From: Corynebacterium sp. SCR221107 | Lineage (GTDB): Bacteria > Actinomycetota > Actinomycetes > Mycobacteriales > Mycobacteriaceae | Direction of reading: 5' to 3' | Assembly (NCBI RefSeq): GCF_027886475.1 | Contig: NZ_CP115670.1 | Location: 434,001 to 498,000, forward strand | DNA length: 64,000 nucleotides | Shown here: positions 10,342-21,612 of the stretch, piece by piece | Position numbering within the stretch: position 1 is the stretch's first letter | How the letters are laid out: the number at the start of each line of letters is the position of its first letter | Position numbers and translations under genes: made by a program | Notes under the pieces: model-generated | What the model was told of the DNA's origin: nothing | The model's input: the letters and a program-made list of their open reading frames with translations, nothing else | The model's database searches: none

Positions 10342-10389
10342 CTCCCATATCCAGCCCAAAAGATTGGTCACAGCCACTACATGTTGTGG
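10342..10389 (-). promoter_or_regulatory. Candidate tandem NrdR boxes upstream of nrdDG
   Basis: Two sites resemble the NrdR consensus core CWATATWWWG-like palindrome: CCATATCCAG (10345-10354) and CTACATGTTG (10377-10386). The second is embedded in the near-palindrome CCACTACATGTTGTGG. Their starts are 32 bp apart, the three-helical-turn spacing typical of paired NrdR boxes, and they lie upstream of a ribonucleotide reductase operon. Each site alone is a weak match (7-8 of 10). Confidence 0.4.
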
Positions 10390-10625
10390 TCGCGGGCTGG
10401 GTCAACGAATTTTTCAAGGCAAGATAGGGGATGGCTATGACTGTTTCAATAGCACCCTATTTAGGGGTGGTCAACGGTTGGCGTGTGGCGTGACTGGCAA
10501 TCGGATTTTGCATGCAAGCAACGGACATTGCGGCCGTTGCAACTGTGAGATATGGCGCGTTTGGGAAAACCGTCATTGCATGTGCGTCGACATAATCCCA
10601 GTTGGCGGGGTGTAAATGGGTGCGG

Positions 10626-10683
10626 TATGAGAGCAATCACAAACACGCCCCCTTGTGTGAGCAGACCAACATTCGTGTAGAGT
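10626..10683 (+). promoter_or_regulatory. Candidate GlxR (CRP-type) site and promoter for musK
   Basis: TATGA-N6-TCACA at 10626-10641 differs by one base from the CRP/GlxR pattern TGTGA-N6-TCACA. Just downstream are a possible -35 TTGTGT (10653-10658) and -10 TAGAGT (10678-10683) with a longish 19-bp spacer. The arrangement would suit cAMP-GlxR control of sugar uptake, which is known for maltose genes in corynebacteria, but the match is modest. Confidence 0.3.
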
Positions 10684-10753
10684 TAAGCCTTGACATTGTC
10701 CACTTCCACTACGGATCGTTCGGCACGTACCTGCCGATGGAGGAGTAAAAACC

Positions 10754-11887
10754 ATGGCATCAGTGACCTATGAAAATGCCTCGCTGACCTACCCGGGTGC
10801 CAAGGCGCCCACCGTCAACGGAATCAACCTGGAAATCGCCGACGGTGAGTTCCTTGTGCTCGTCGGCCCGTCGGGCTGCGGCAAGTCCACCACGCTGCGC
10901 ATGCTCGCAGGACTCGAGGAGGTCACTGGTGGCCGCATCCTCATCGGTGACAAGGACGTCACCAACGCCGCTCCCAAGGAGCGCGACATTGCCATGGTTT
11001 TCCAAAACTATGCGCTCTATCCGCACATGACCGTCCGAGAGAACATGGGCTTTGCCCTCAAGATCGCGGGAGAGAGCAAGGAGGTCATCAACCAGCGCGT
11101 GGAAGAGGCCGCTAAGACCCTGGATCTGACCCAGTACCTGGACCGCAAGCCGAAGGCCCTGTCGGGTGGCCAGCGCCAGCGCGTGGCTATGGGGCGTGCC
11201 ATCGTCCGCAAGCCGCAGGTCTTCCTCATGGATGAGCCACTGTCCAACTTGGATGCCAAGCTTCGTGTGCAGACCCGTACCCAGATCGCTTCACTGCAGC
11301 GCAAGCTGGGGGTTACCACCTTGTACGTCACCCACGATCAGACCGAGGCCTTGACCATGGGTGATCGTATCGCCGTGCTCAAGGATGGCTACCTGCAGCA
11401 GGTCGGCAGCCCACGCGAGCTCTATGAGCGCCCGGAAAATGTCTTCGTGGCAGGCTTCATTGGCTCCCCGGCAATGAACCTGGGCACCTTCACCTTGGAC
11501 GAGAATGGTATGGCCAAGCTCGGCGAGGCCCGCGTGCCAGTCTCTGCCGCGGCGCGCGCGGCGCTAACCCCGGAGGATAACAACAAGCTGGTGATCGGCT
11601 TCCGTCCCGAGGGGCTGGAGATCGTTCCCGCCGGTGAGGAGCACCAGGGTGCCATCCCGGTCAAGCTTGACTTCGTCGAAGAGCTCGGCTCGGACTCCTA
11701 CCTCTACGGCCACCTGGTCGGTGGTGGCGACCTCAGCTCTGGCGATGAGGATAACCCCTCGGATCAGATCGTCATCCGTGCCCTGCCTAACGTTGCCCCC
11801 GAGCGTGGCTCGGTGCTTCATGTCCGCATCAAGGATGGCGCACAGCACAACTTCTCCTCGGCAACGGGTCTTCGCCTGCCGGAATAA
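10754..11887 (+). CDS. musK: Sugar ABC transporter ATP-binding protein (MusK/MsiK type)
   Basis: A 377-residue ATPase that would energise maltose import through MusEFG, encoded 43 kb away in this window. It shows Walker A GPSGCGKST (about residue 38), the Q-loop in VFQNYALYPHMT, the signature LSGGQRQRVAMGRA, Walker B VFLMDEPLSNLD and the switch histidine in LYVTHDQTEA. A C-terminal OB-type regulatory extension of about 130 residues is typical of the MalK/UgpC/MsiK group. The ATG has an excellent AGGAG ribosome site 8 bases upstream. MsiK-type ATPases often serve several sugar importers, so other partners are possible. A terminator-like hairpin follows. Confidence 0.88.
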   Translation: MASVTYENASLTYPGAKAPTVNGINLEIADGEFLVLVGPSGCGKSTTLRMLAGLEEVTGGRILIGDKDVTNAAPKERDIAMVFQNYALYPHMTVRENMGFALKIAGESKEVINQRVEEAAKTLDLTQYLDRKPKALSGGQRQRVAMGRAIVRKPQVFLMDEPLSNLDAKLRVQTRTQIASLQRKLGVTTLYVTHDQTEALTMGDRIAVLKDGYLQQVGSPRELYERPENVFVAGFIGSPAMNLGTFTLDENGMAKLGEARVPVSAAARAALTPEDNNKLVIGFRPEGLEIVPAGEEHQGAIPVKLDFVEELGSDSYLYGHLVGGGDLSSGDEDNPSDQIVIRALPNVAPERGSVLHVRIKDGAQHNFSSATGLRLPE

Positions 11888-11919
11888 GGGCGGAATCGAC
11901 AAAGCCTGACTAAGAGCAA

Positions 11920-11952
11920 ACAGGGGGAGCGCTGCGTGTGCGCCCCCTGTTC
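11920..11952 (+). terminator. Hairpin after musK
   Basis: ACAGGGGG (11920-11927) pairs with CCCCCTGT (11943-11950), 33 bases after the musK stop. The following sequence is only weakly T-rich, so termination strength is uncertain. Confidence 0.5.
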
Positions 11953-12128
11953 GTATGTGGGCACGTCATCTGGCCGTGCTTACATTCTGTAGCGTTTTTA
12001 CTCCTGTCATCTTGGCTATTTTTGCGCACCCTGTCACGTGTGCGTTAACTGTTGGTTCCCCATGTAATACCCCTAGCCTTTTGAGCTTTCGCGACGTAGG
12101 TGGTGGTCGCGAGAAAGAAGGATTCGCC

Positions 12129-13391
12129 GTGCCGAATTCAATGAGCATCAGCACTTCGGCCTATGCGCCAGCATTGCTGGGCCTGCCGTGGACGAAGCCC
12201 CTGGATGAGTGGCCGCAAGACATCATCGTCGCCTTGCCGCGAGGCATTTCCCGGCACGTGGTGCGCTTCGTTTTACTCGGGGACCAGCGGCAAGTCTGCG
12301 CCGTCAAGGAGATCGGGCGCCGGGTTGCCCATCACGAGTATCGGATGCTGCGCGAGCTCCAGCGCGTCGGCGCCCCGTCCGTCGTGCCCGTTGCCGTGAT
12401 TACCGGGCGCCGCGATACTGACGGCGACGTGCTGACCGCGGCTCTTGTTACCGAGCACTTGAAGTTCTCGCTTCCCTACCGTGAGATTTTCTCCCAGGAA
12501 CTCCCCGAGGAGATGGCGCACAAGCTCATCAAGGCGCTGGCTATCCTCTTGGTGCGGCTGCACCTGCTCAACTTCTACTGGGGCGACGTCTCCTTATCGA
12601 ACACCCTGTTCCGGAGGGACGCGGATACCTTTTCGGCCTATCTCGTGGATGCTGAGACCGGCGAATTCCAGGAGCAGCTCAGCACCTCCCGCAGGCTGTA
12701 TGACGTCGACGTCGCTCGGGTCAACATCATCGGCGAACTCATGGATCTTCAAGCCGGCGGCTACCTATCCGAAGCCATCGACGTCATCGATCTCGGCTCG
12801 CGGGTGGAGACGCACTACCTCGAACTGTGGGAGGAGCTCACCGCCGAGGAGGAGGTGGGGATGGATGAATACTGGCGTGTGTCCAAGCGCATCAACCGCC
12901 TCGGCGAGCTTGGATTCGACGTGTCCGAGATGTCGGTGGTTGCCGAAGACGGCTCGCACGCGTTGGTTATCCGCCCGGTCGTCGTCGACGCTGGCCACCA
13001 TCACAAGGAACTGCTGCGCCTGACCGGGCTTGAGGTGGAGGAGCAGCAGGCCAAGCGCCTGCTCAACGCCATCACCGCCTATCGCGCAACCCACTATGAC
13101 CACGAGGTGGAGCTTGCCCAGGCCGCGCATTCGTGGATGGCCGAGGAATACGAGCCCACCATTGCGGCCATGCCGAAGGAGCTGGTGGGAAAGCGGGAGC
13201 CGGCCCAGATCTTCCATGAGATCCTCGATCATCGCTGGTACATGGCCCAAGAATGTCAGGGGTTCGTCCCCATTGAAAAGGCCGCGCAGTCCTACTATGA
13301 AAAGGTCCTCCCGGTCCACCGTGACGAGGCCGTGCTTATCTCCGAGCCGCAGCCCGGCACCGAGGGCACGCCAAGCATGGATGTGTACTAG
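12129..13391 (+). CDS. DUF4032 protein with LPS-kinase-like N-terminal domain
   Basis: A 420-residue soluble protein of the actinobacterial DUF4032 family. The N-terminal half resembles small-molecule or LPS kinases. A nucleotide-binding-like strand pair ends in CAVKEIGRRVAHHEYRMLRE, with a lysine and downstream glutamate at kinase spacing. A catalytic-loop-like WGDVSLSNTLF is followed by LVDAETGE, analogous to HGDxxxxN and the Mg-binding D. The C-terminal half is the DUF4032 module proper. No substrate is known to me. I chose GTG at 12129 because AAGAAGGA lies 7 bases upstream; an in-frame ATG four codons later is possible. The upstream extension of the frame to 11955 lacks family character. 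Confidence 0.75.
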   Translation: MPNSMSISTSAYAPALLGLPWTKPLDEWPQDIIVALPRGISRHVVRFVLLGDQRQVCAVKEIGRRVAHHEYRMLRELQRVGAPSVVPVAVITGRRDTDGDVLTAALVTEHLKFSLPYREIFSQELPEEMAHKLIKALAILLVRLHLLNFYWGDVSLSNTLFRRDADTFSAYLVDAETGEFQEQLSTSRRLYDVDVARVNIIGELMDLQAGGYLSEAIDVIDLGSRVETHYLELWEELTAEEEVGMDEYWRVSKRINRLGELGFDVSEMSVVAEDGSHALVIRPVVVDAGHHHKELLRLTGLEVEEQQAKRLLNAITAYRATHYDHEVELAQAAHSWMAEEYEPTIAAMPKELVGKREPAQIFHEILDHRWYMAQECQGFVPIEKAAQSYYEKVLPVHRDEAVLISEPQPGTEGTPSMDVY

Positions 13392-13972
13392 TACAGCCGG
13401 GACCACAGCGGCGCGGTTGATCGTCGGCAAGCGCTTGAGGGCTTCAGTGTCAAGCAACCGTATGGAAGGTTACGGCCTGGTCAAGGATGCACACATCGAC
13501 CTCCTGCTGTGTCTGTGGATGTCATTTGTGGCATCTGTGTCTTGCGTGCGCATGACTGCCGGCGCTGGGTCTAGATTGCTTGCCGACGTCGCCTGCATCG
13601 CAGGCGGGGACGTGATTGAGCAGCTGCTGGGAGGTCTCAATTGCTCGCAGGCAGGCCGGCTGAATGCGGCAGGTGGATGGAATTGCTGTGGGGGAAGGAA
13701 TTTGTGTTCTCCACGCGCATGCGATAGGGTTGTCCCTAGTCCCATGTGCATATATGGGAGCCTGACATTATCCCGTTTCAAGCTACGGTTTGAATCTGTT
13801 GGTGATGATCTAGGAAAGTGCGGAAGCGGCCCCGGAAAGAGCCCCTTTTTTGGTTTGTCCGGGTACTTTTTAACACTTTTTCACTCCCTAGAAGGCGCAT
13901 AACAAAACACTTCCTACCACCAGCCAAACGGCGGGTGTTAGTAAAATACCGATCAATTGAGAAAGACGGTTC
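13392..13972. other. Intergenic region upstream of rpsL
   Basis: 580 bases without a supported gene. It contains two copies of the GCTTGCCGACG motif (13422-13432 reversed, 13578-13588 forward), a hairpin GCCTGC-ATC-GCAGGC near 13590-13605, the palindrome CCCATGTGCATATATGGG (13741-13758) and a possible -10 TAAAAT (13942-13947) before rpsL. Confidence 0.55.
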
Positions 13973-14344
13973 ATGCCAACTATTCAGCAGCTCGTCCGCA
14001 AGGGCCGCCACGATAAGACTGCAAAGGTGAAGACTGCAGCACTGAAGGGTTCCCCTCAGCGTCGTGGCGTGTGCACCCGTGTGTACACCACCACTCCTAA
14101 GAAGCCTAACTCCGCTCTGCGTAAGGTTGCCCGTGTGCGCCTGACCTCTGGCATCGAGGTTTCCGCTTACATCCCAGGTGAGGGCCACAACCTCCAGGAG
14201 CACTCCATGGTGCTCGTTCGTGGCGGTCGTGTAAAGGACCTCCCAGGTGTTCGTTACAAGATCATCCGTGGCGCACTGGACACCCAGGGCGTGAAGGACC
14301 GCAAGCAGGCTCGTTCCCGCTACGGCGCAAAGAAGGAGAAGTAA
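13973..14344 (+). CDS. rpsL: 30S ribosomal protein S12
   Basis: A 123-residue S12 protein of the small-subunit decoding centre, complete and of normal length. It begins [14 protein letters not shown] and contains the conserved loops [17 protein letters not shown] and [17 protein letters not shown]. The lysines at the usual streptomycin-resistance positions are wild type. rpsG follows 3 bases after the stop, so they form the classic str operon pair. A GAGAAAG ribosome site precedes the ATG. Confidence 0.98.
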   Translation: MPTIQQLVRKGRHDKTAKVKTAALKGSPQRRGVCTRVYTTTPKKPNSALRKVARVRLTSGIEVSAYIPGEGHNLQEHSMVLVRGGRVKDLPGVRYKIIRGALDTQGVKDRKQARSRYGAKKEK

Positions 14345-14347
14345 TCA

Positions 14348-14815
14348 ATGCGTAAGAATGCAGCTCCGAAGCGCCCAGTCGTCAAGGATCCAGTCTACGG
14401 TTCCCAGGTTGTCACCCAGCTCGTGAACAAGGTTCTGGTGGACGGCAAGAAGTCCACCGCTGAGCGCATCGTTTACGGTGCCCTGGACATCTGCAAGGAA
14501 AAGACCGGCACCGATCCGGTTCTGACCCTGGAGAAGGCCCTCGGCAACATCAAGCCTGACCTTGAGGTTCGTTCCCGCCGTGTCGGTGGCGCTACCTACC
14601 AGGTTCCGGTCGAGGTTCGCCCAGAGCGCGCCAACACCCTGGCTCTGCGTTGGCTGGTCACCTTCACCCGTCAGCGCCGTGAGAACACCATGATCGAGCG
14701 CCTCGCTAACGAGATCCTCGATGCAGCCAACGGCCTTGGTGCTTCCGTCAAGCGTCGCGAGGACACCCACAAGATGGCCGAGGCCAACCGCGCCTTCGCT
14801 CACTACCGCTGGTAA
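14348..14815 (+). CDS. rpsG: 30S ribosomal protein S7
   Basis: A 155-residue S7 protein that nucleates assembly of the 30S head by binding the 3' major domain of 16S rRNA. It is recognised by [18 protein letters not shown], the [22 protein letters not shown] segment and the C-terminal [11 protein letters not shown]. It is cotranscribed with rpsL and ends at a long-loop terminator rather than running directly into fusA. Confidence 0.98.
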   Translation: MRKNAAPKRPVVKDPVYGSQVVTQLVNKVLVDGKKSTAERIVYGALDICKEKTGTDPVLTLEKALGNIKPDLEVRSRRVGGATYQVPVEVRPERANTLALRWLVTFTRQRRENTMIERLANEILDAANGLGASVKRREDTHKMAEANRAFAHYRW

Positions 14816-14831
14816 TTCCCATGAAGAAAGA

Positions 14832-14920
14832 GACCCAACCCTTGAATCGAACTTCCCGGACCGCACGCGCCATGCGTACAGCCTCACCGTTCGACTTCTT
14901 GCATGGTTGGGTCCTTTTTT
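14832..14920 (+). terminator. Terminator after rpsG
   Basis: GACCCAACC (14832-14840) pairs with GGTTGGGTC (14905-14913), and TTTTTT follows at 14915-14920. The roughly 64-base loop is long and could contain further structure. It separates rpsL-rpsG from fusA. Confidence 0.6.
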
Positions 14921-15105
14921 CTGTCCGATAAACAGCATTCTTCGCCATATTCACAGACGCGAGAGATGTTTTGCCTAGAATTAGTGCTGCTAAATCGGCG
15001 CGAATTTGGCAAGATTGAACAGACATAATTCGTAACCCTGAGGCCTACGGATAGACGAACATTTCGCACTACTTCGGCCGAAGCTACAACAAGTAAGGGA
15101 AAAAC

Positions 15106-17232
<2,127 letters not shown>

Positions 17233-17262
17233 GCCAAAAGGCTGAAGGCACGCCCTTCACCT

Positions 17263-17300
17263 CTCCTTTCACCTTCTGTGTGCCAGTGGTGAAAGGGGAG
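17263..17300 (+). terminator. Hairpin after fusA
   Basis: CTCCTTTCACC (17263-17273) pairs with GGTGAAAGGGGAG (17288-17300) with one bulge. No U-tract follows, so this may be only a processing or partial termination structure. Confidence 0.45.
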
Positions 17301-17391
17301 TAAAGGGGGTAGCGGCCTGCTGATTGCCCTGCGCTCGCGGGGTGATGAGTCGGCCGTTACCTCCCAAGATCCAAAAAGATCCACAAACGGT

Positions 17392-17420
17392 TTGAAAATT
17401 AGCGCGCGTGACTCTAGGAT
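17392..17420 (+). promoter_or_regulatory. Probable tuf promoter
   Basis: TTGAAA (17392-17397) and TAGGAT (17415-17420) are separated by exactly 17 bp and lie about 130 bases before tuf. This is a near-consensus housekeeping sigma promoter for actinobacteria and gives tuf its own strong start. Confidence 0.65.
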
Positions 17421-17548
17421 CATGTAACTGGCACATCTGTAAGTGCTGTTTACTTTTGTGGCCGCCGAATTAGCGGTGCAAGGCAAACAGTGAAGTAAAT
17501 CTGTGGCTGCGAAACTCGTAGCCACCACGAAGTCCAGGAGGACACACA

Positions 17549-18739
17549 GTGGCAAAGGCTAAGTTCGAGCGTACTAAGCCGCACGTTAACATCGGCACCA
17601 TCGGTCACGTCGACCACGGCAAGACCACCACCACCGCTGCTATCACCAAGGTGCTGGCCGATGCTTACCCAGACCTGAACCAGGCTTTCGCTTTCGACGC
17701 CATCGACAAGGCTCCGGAAGAGAAGGAGCGTGGCATCACGATCAACATCTCCCACGTGGAGTACCAGACCGAGAAGCGCCACTACGCACACGTCGACGCT
17801 CCTGGTCACGCTGACTACATCAAGAACATGATCACCGGTGCTGCTCAGATGGACGGCGCAATCCTCGTGGTTGCCGCTACCGACGGCCCGATGCCGCAGA
17901 CCCGTGAGCACGTTCTGCTCGCTCGCCAGGTTGGCGTTCCTTACATCCTCGTCGCTCTGAACAAGTGCGACATGGTTGACGATGAGGAAATCATCGAGCT
18001 CGTCGAGATGGAGGTCCGCGAGCTGCTGGCTGAGCAGGACTACGATGAGGAAGCTCCGATCGTTCACATCTCCGCTCTGAAGGCTCTCGAGGGCGACCCG
18101 AAGTGGACCCAGTCTATTCTCGACCTCATGCAGGCTTGCGACGACTCCATCCCGGATCCAGTTCGCGAGACCGACAAGCCGTTCCTGATGCCTATCGAGG
18201 ACATCTTCACCATCACCGGCCGCGGTACCGTTGTTACCGGCCGTGTTGAGCGTGGCTCCCTGAAGGTCAACGAGGACGTCGAGATCATCGGCATCAAGGA
18301 GAAGGCAACTCAGACCACCGTTACCGGTATCGAGATGTTCCGCAAGCTGCTGGACTACACCGAGGCTGGCGACAACTGTGGTCTGCTGCTCCGCGGTGTT
18401 AAGCGCGAGGACGTTGAGCGTGGCCAGGTTGTCATCAAGCCGGGCGCTTACACCCCTCACACCGAGTTCGAGGGCTCCGTCTACGTCCTGTCCAAGGACG
18501 AAGGTGGCCGCCACACCCCGTTCTTCGACAACTACCGTCCGCAGTTCTACTTCCGCACCACCGACGTTACCGGTGTTGTGAAGCTGCCTGAGGGCACCGA
18601 GATGGTTATGCCTGGCGACAACGTCGACATGTCCGTCACCCTGATCCAGCCGGTCGCTATGGACGAGGGCCTGCGCTTCGCTATCCGCGAGGGCTCCCGC
18701 ACCGTCGGCGCTGGCCGCGTCACTAAGATCATCAAGTAA
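17549..18739 (+). CDS. tuf: Elongation factor Tu
   Basis: A 396-residue GTPase that delivers aminoacyl-tRNA to the ribosome. GTP-binding motifs are [26 protein letters not shown] and NKCDMVDD. The C-terminal beta domains end in [15 protein letters not shown]. The start is GTG, preceded by a strong AGGAGGACAC site. It is monocistronic between its own promoter and a strong terminator. Confidence 0.98.
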   Translation: MAKAKFERTKPHVNIGTIGHVDHGKTTTTAAITKVLADAYPDLNQAFAFDAIDKAPEEKERGITINISHVEYQTEKRHYAHVDAPGHADYIKNMITGAAQMDGAILVVAATDGPMPQTREHVLLARQVGVPYILVALNKCDMVDDEEIIELVEMEVRELLAEQDYDEEAPIVHISALKALEGDPKWTQSILDLMQACDDSIPDPVRETDKPFLMPIEDIFTITGRGTVVTGRVERGSLKVNEDVEIIGIKEKATQTTVTGIEMFRKLLDYTEAGDNCGLLLRGVKREDVERGQVVIKPGAYTPHTEFEGSVYVLSKDEGGRHTPFFDNYRPQFYFRTTDVTGVVKLPEGTEMVMPGDNVDMSVTLIQPVAMDEGLRFAIREGSRTVGAGRVTKIIK

Positions 18740-18757
18740 ATTGATTTTCTAGGCTAA

Positions 18758-18797
18758 GAAAACCCACTCCGTTTCGGCGGGGTGGTTTTCTTTTATT
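18758..18797 (+). terminator. tuf terminator
   Basis: A long stem, GAAAACCCACTCCG pairing with CGGCGGGGTGGTTTTC and a TTT loop, is followed by TTTTATT. It begins about 18 bases after the tuf stop. Confidence 0.8.
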
Positions 18798-18804
18798 CCC
18801 ATGC

Positions 18805-19037
18805 TTGTTTTGGGTGCAAACATGGTTTAGACTGGGCGATCACAGCGAGACAAAGTTTGTGGGATTCGTTAGTTGCGCTGTGCCAGGCCACCTTCAGGAA
18901 ATCCTGGAAGCCTTCGTGGCTTCTCGGTGGCTGGGGCTAATTCGGGACGAGGTTTCCTAATTGGCTTCACCCTTTATCGGTAGCGAACAGCCGTCGGTGG
19001 ATAGACTCACGAGGTCACCTTCACCGGCGGCTTTTCT
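18805..19037 (+). ncRNA. Candidate structured small RNA downstream of tuf
   Basis: A promoter-like pair TTGTTT (18805-18810) and TAGACT (18828-18833) with a 17-bp spacer is followed by a run of nested complementarities. The first helix is CACAGCG (18841-18847) with CGCTGTG (18876-18882). Next is a three-way junction closed by CCAGGCCACC (18883-18892) with GGTGGCTGG (18926-18934), containing hairpins CAGG-CCTG (18895-18906) and GAAGCC-GGCTTC (18907-18923). The last element is a terminator stem GCCGTCGGTG (18990-18999) with CACCGGCGGC (19022-19031) plus TTTTCT. No reading frame fits. It would give a transcript of about 200 bases ending before the Hsp70-like gene. I do not recognise it as a known RNA family. 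A riboswitch or attenuator for the downstream gene is the alternative. Confidence 0.45.
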
Positions 19038-19164
19038 ATTGCTTTGGATCGGGCTGCCTCAGCTGGTATTTGATTGTGGTGGGGGTTGGTTTGTGAGGAA
19101 AAATAGGAGGAAAGTGCCTTGTTGTCAGCTAGACAATGGCGGCAAATGAACTAAGGTTTTCCCT

Positions 19165-20646
19165 ATGCGCTTTGGAATCGACTTTGGAACCACCCGCACC
19201 GTCGTCGCCGCCGTGGACCGTGGTAACTACCCTGTGGTGAACTTCGCGGATAAGTTTGGAGATCCGCATGAGTTCATCCCCTCGGTGGTTGCCTTGCAGG
19301 GAGAAGACATCGTTGCCGGTTGGGAAGCCCAGGCACTCGATAGCCCGACACTGGTGCGTTCCTTCAAGCGTTTCCTTACCTCCTCTAAGGTCACGGCTGC
19401 TACTCCGCTTCGGATGGGTGAGAACACCCGCACCGTTGGGCAGGTCATGCAGGCCTTCGCCAAGCACGTTGTGACCGAACTGGAGCAGTTTGCCAATGGA
19501 GAGCCGATTGAGGTGGTACTCGGTATTCCGGCCAACGCCCGTTCGGCTCAGCGCCTGTTGACCCTGGATGCTTTTAATCGCGCCGGTGCACAGGTGGTCG
19601 CGATGGTCAATGAGCCCAGTGCAGCGGCTTTTGAATACTCGCACCGCTATTCGCAGACCTTTAATAGTCAGCGATCGCGCGTGATCGTTTATGATCTGGG
19701 CGGCGGTACTTTTGACGTCACCCTCATGCATATCAACGGCCGCAGCCATGAGGTGGAAACCTCCTTTGGCATCTCACGCCTCGGCGGCGATGATTTTGAT
19801 GATGCGCTAGTGAAGTTGGCCCTCGAGTCCACCGGCCGAGGCGATGACGCCTTCGGCCGCCGGGCGTGGCAGAAGCTTGTCGACGAAGCCCGCACCGCGA
19901 AAGAACAGCTCAAGCCGCAGTCGCGGCGGCTTATCCTCGAGGTGGGCGAGGATGATGTCATCGTTGCAGTCCCAGACTTCTATAAAGCGGTGACACCGTT
20001 AGTGGAGCAGACATTGGAGGCGATGCTTCCGCTGGTTGGTAGTTCCGGAAGCCTGACCGATACCGATATCGCAGGTATCTATCTCGTGGGCGGGGCCAGC
20101 GCGCTGCCGCTGGTGCCGCGTCTGCTGCGGGAGAAGTTTGGCCGGCGCATTCACCGCTCGCCGCTGCCCACGGCATCCACGGCGGTGGGCCTGGCCATCG
20201 CAGCAGATCCGGAGTCGTCCTATCTACTCAGCGATCGACTCTCCCGTGGCATCGGTGTTTTCCGCGAGACCGATGGGGGCGCCCAGGTCACCTTTGACAA
20301 GCTTGTTGGCCCAGAGGCAAAGGCCGAGGACGGCAACACAATTACCGTCGAGCGCCACTATCATGCGGCCCACAACGTGGGATGGTTCCGCTTCGTCGAG
20401 TATTCCGCACAGGCCGCCAATGATGTTGAGCCAGGAGATTTCACGCTTCTGGCCGAAGTCGCGGTGCCATTCGACCCCGCTTTGCGGAAGCTGGATCCGG
20501 AGGAGCTGGCGAAGGTGCCGGTGACCCGCGGGGAGTTTGGCATCGACGTCACCGAGACGGTTACCATCGACGCCAATGGCATCGCCGCCATTCACATCCG
20601 TTGCTCGGATGGCTTCGAGGTCGAGGTGGAAGGGAAAGTTCTGTAG
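19165..20646 (+). CDS. Hsp70/DnaK-like protein
   Basis: A 493-residue actin-fold ATPase of the Hsp70 superfamily. Phosphate-binding motifs are visible as GIDFGTTRTVVA at the N-terminus and YDLGGGTFDVTL near residue 175, with the adenosine motif GIYLVGGASALP near residue 308. It is shorter than DnaK (about 610). After the ATPase domain only a beta-rich segment remains, and the helical lid is lacking, as in many actinobacterial DnaK paralogues of unknown client range. ATG is chosen with TAAGG upstream. The main dnaK-grpE-dnaJ operon is not in this window. Confidence 0.85.
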   Translation: MRFGIDFGTTRTVVAAVDRGNYPVVNFADKFGDPHEFIPSVVALQGEDIVAGWEAQALDSPTLVRSFKRFLTSSKVTAATPLRMGENTRTVGQVMQAFAKHVVTELEQFANGEPIEVVLGIPANARSAQRLLTLDAFNRAGAQVVAMVNEPSAAAFEYSHRYSQTFNSQRSRVIVYDLGGGTFDVTLMHINGRSHEVETSFGISRLGGDDFDDALVKLALESTGRGDDAFGRRAWQKLVDEARTAKEQLKPQSRRLILEVGEDDVIVAVPDFYKAVTPLVEQTLEAMLPLVGSSGSLTDTDIAGIYLVGGASALPLVPRLLREKFGRRIHRSPLPTASTAVGLAIAADPESSYLLSDRLSRGIGVFRETDGGAQVTFDKLVGPEAKAEDGNTITVERHYHAAHNVGWFRFVEYSAQAANDVEPGDFTLLAEVAVPFDPALRKLDPEELAKVPVTRGEFGIDVTETVTIDANGIAAIHIRCSDGFEVEVEGKVL

Positions 20647-20706
20647 CTGTTCACCCTAGGCTTCGTCGGTGACTACCACGCATGCTTATGTAGACCTACT
20701 TTTGCT

Positions 20707-21612
20707 ATGGATGACTTCACTCGCATCCCCACGATTCTTACAGCGTTGGAAGATGTCTGGCTTGGGCAACCTGACCTCAATTTTGGAGCCCTCATCGGCA
20801 TGCTCGGTAACTTCGGGGTTGATTGGACGACGACCGACGAGCGCGCCTTGACGCTGCTGCACGACATCGCCACGAGGTTTCCCGGCACGGTCAGTAGGCA
20901 GGACGGTCGGGCTACTGGATTATTCGAGGTCATCGCAGATTCGGGTGCGCGTCGCCTCTTTTTGGATCCGAATAGGGTGCTCGTACTACCAGGCAAACAA
21001 CGCGCTAAGGAGTCGAAGGCCGTCCACGCCCGACCGCGAATGCTAGGATCGCCGCCAAGTATGTGGGCGTATTCACACATCAGGCAAGCACAAGTGGGGA
21101 TGCCCCTCCTCGTCGTTGACCCGGAAGGATTTGTGCACCGGCTCGGGGTAGTGGAAAGGATCATCCCGCGGCATGTGCCCACCCCTTCGCGGGAGTCCAC
21201 CTCAGGGCTGGTTGTTGATGCCTTCTATCATGTGCGCCGCGGCGACGACGATGACCTTAAGCTTCTCTGCCTCGACGGGCACGTGTGTGCGTGGGTCGTC
21301 GGCAGGCGCGAAACCCGTAGCTATAGCATCAGCCCCGGCGAGGTTGCCTTCAATGAAGAAGGCCTCATCGCCCGTGTCGCGCTTTCCGACGCCAAGGCGG
21401 GCCAGCACAAGAATCCCAAGCAGGACCACAGCCGTGCCGGTCGTATCTTCGACGTGGTAAAAGGTGGGGATAGCAACAGCAGTGCAGTCCGGCGCCAAGG
21501 AACCGGTGACCGCAGCGTGAGTGCGGGTGTGAACCCTGCCTCCGGTGGCAACGGCGAAGACGGCGCGTCCCAAAGGGTTGACCTCATGGTGTTAGGCAGT
21601 GAAGAAGAATGA
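20707..21612 (+). CDS. Hypothetical protein upstream of DUF421 gene
   Basis: A 301-residue soluble protein that I do not recognise. The first 60 residues (ILTALEDVWLGQPDLNFGAL) look like a short helical module seen in small YihD-type proteins. The centre is a beta-rich segment with a charged RRGDDDDLK loop. The last 80 residues are low-complexity, rich in Ser, Gly and charged residues, and probably disordered. No signal peptide or membrane segment is visible. Its stop overlaps the DUF421 start (ATGA), so the two are translationally coupled and may work together. Confidence 0.6.
   Translation: MDDFTRIPTILTALEDVWLGQPDLNFGALIGMLGNFGVDWTTTDERALTLLHDIATRFPGTVSRQDGRATGLFEVIADSGARRLFLDPNRVLVLPGKQRAKESKAVHARPRMLGSPPSMWAYSHIRQAQVGMPLLVVDPEGFVHRLGVVERIIPRHVPTPSRESTSGLVVDAFYHVRRGDDDDLKLLCLDGHVCAWVVGRRETRSYSISPGEVAFNEEGLIARVALSDAKAGQHKNPKQDHSRAGRIFDVVKGGDSNSSAVRRQGTGDRSVSAGVNPASGGNGEDGASQRVDLMVLGSEEE

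Larger units (their letters stand above)
10167..10753. other. Divergent regulatory region nrdD / musK
   Basis: 587 bases without a gene lie between the divergent nrdD and musK. The nrdD side contains a copy of the GCTTGCCGACG motif (10204-10214) and, on the minus strand, an inverted repeat around CCAAC...GGTTGG (about 10240-10280) that could form a leader hairpin. The middle holds two NrdR-like boxes. The musK side holds a GlxR/CRP-like site and a possible promoter. No short coding gene is convincing. Confidence 0.6.

Noticed and set aside
13741..13758. Palindrome CCCATGTGCATATATGGG as a regulator site
   Set aside because: A single short palindrome with no matching regulator or second copy in the window; not enough to call.
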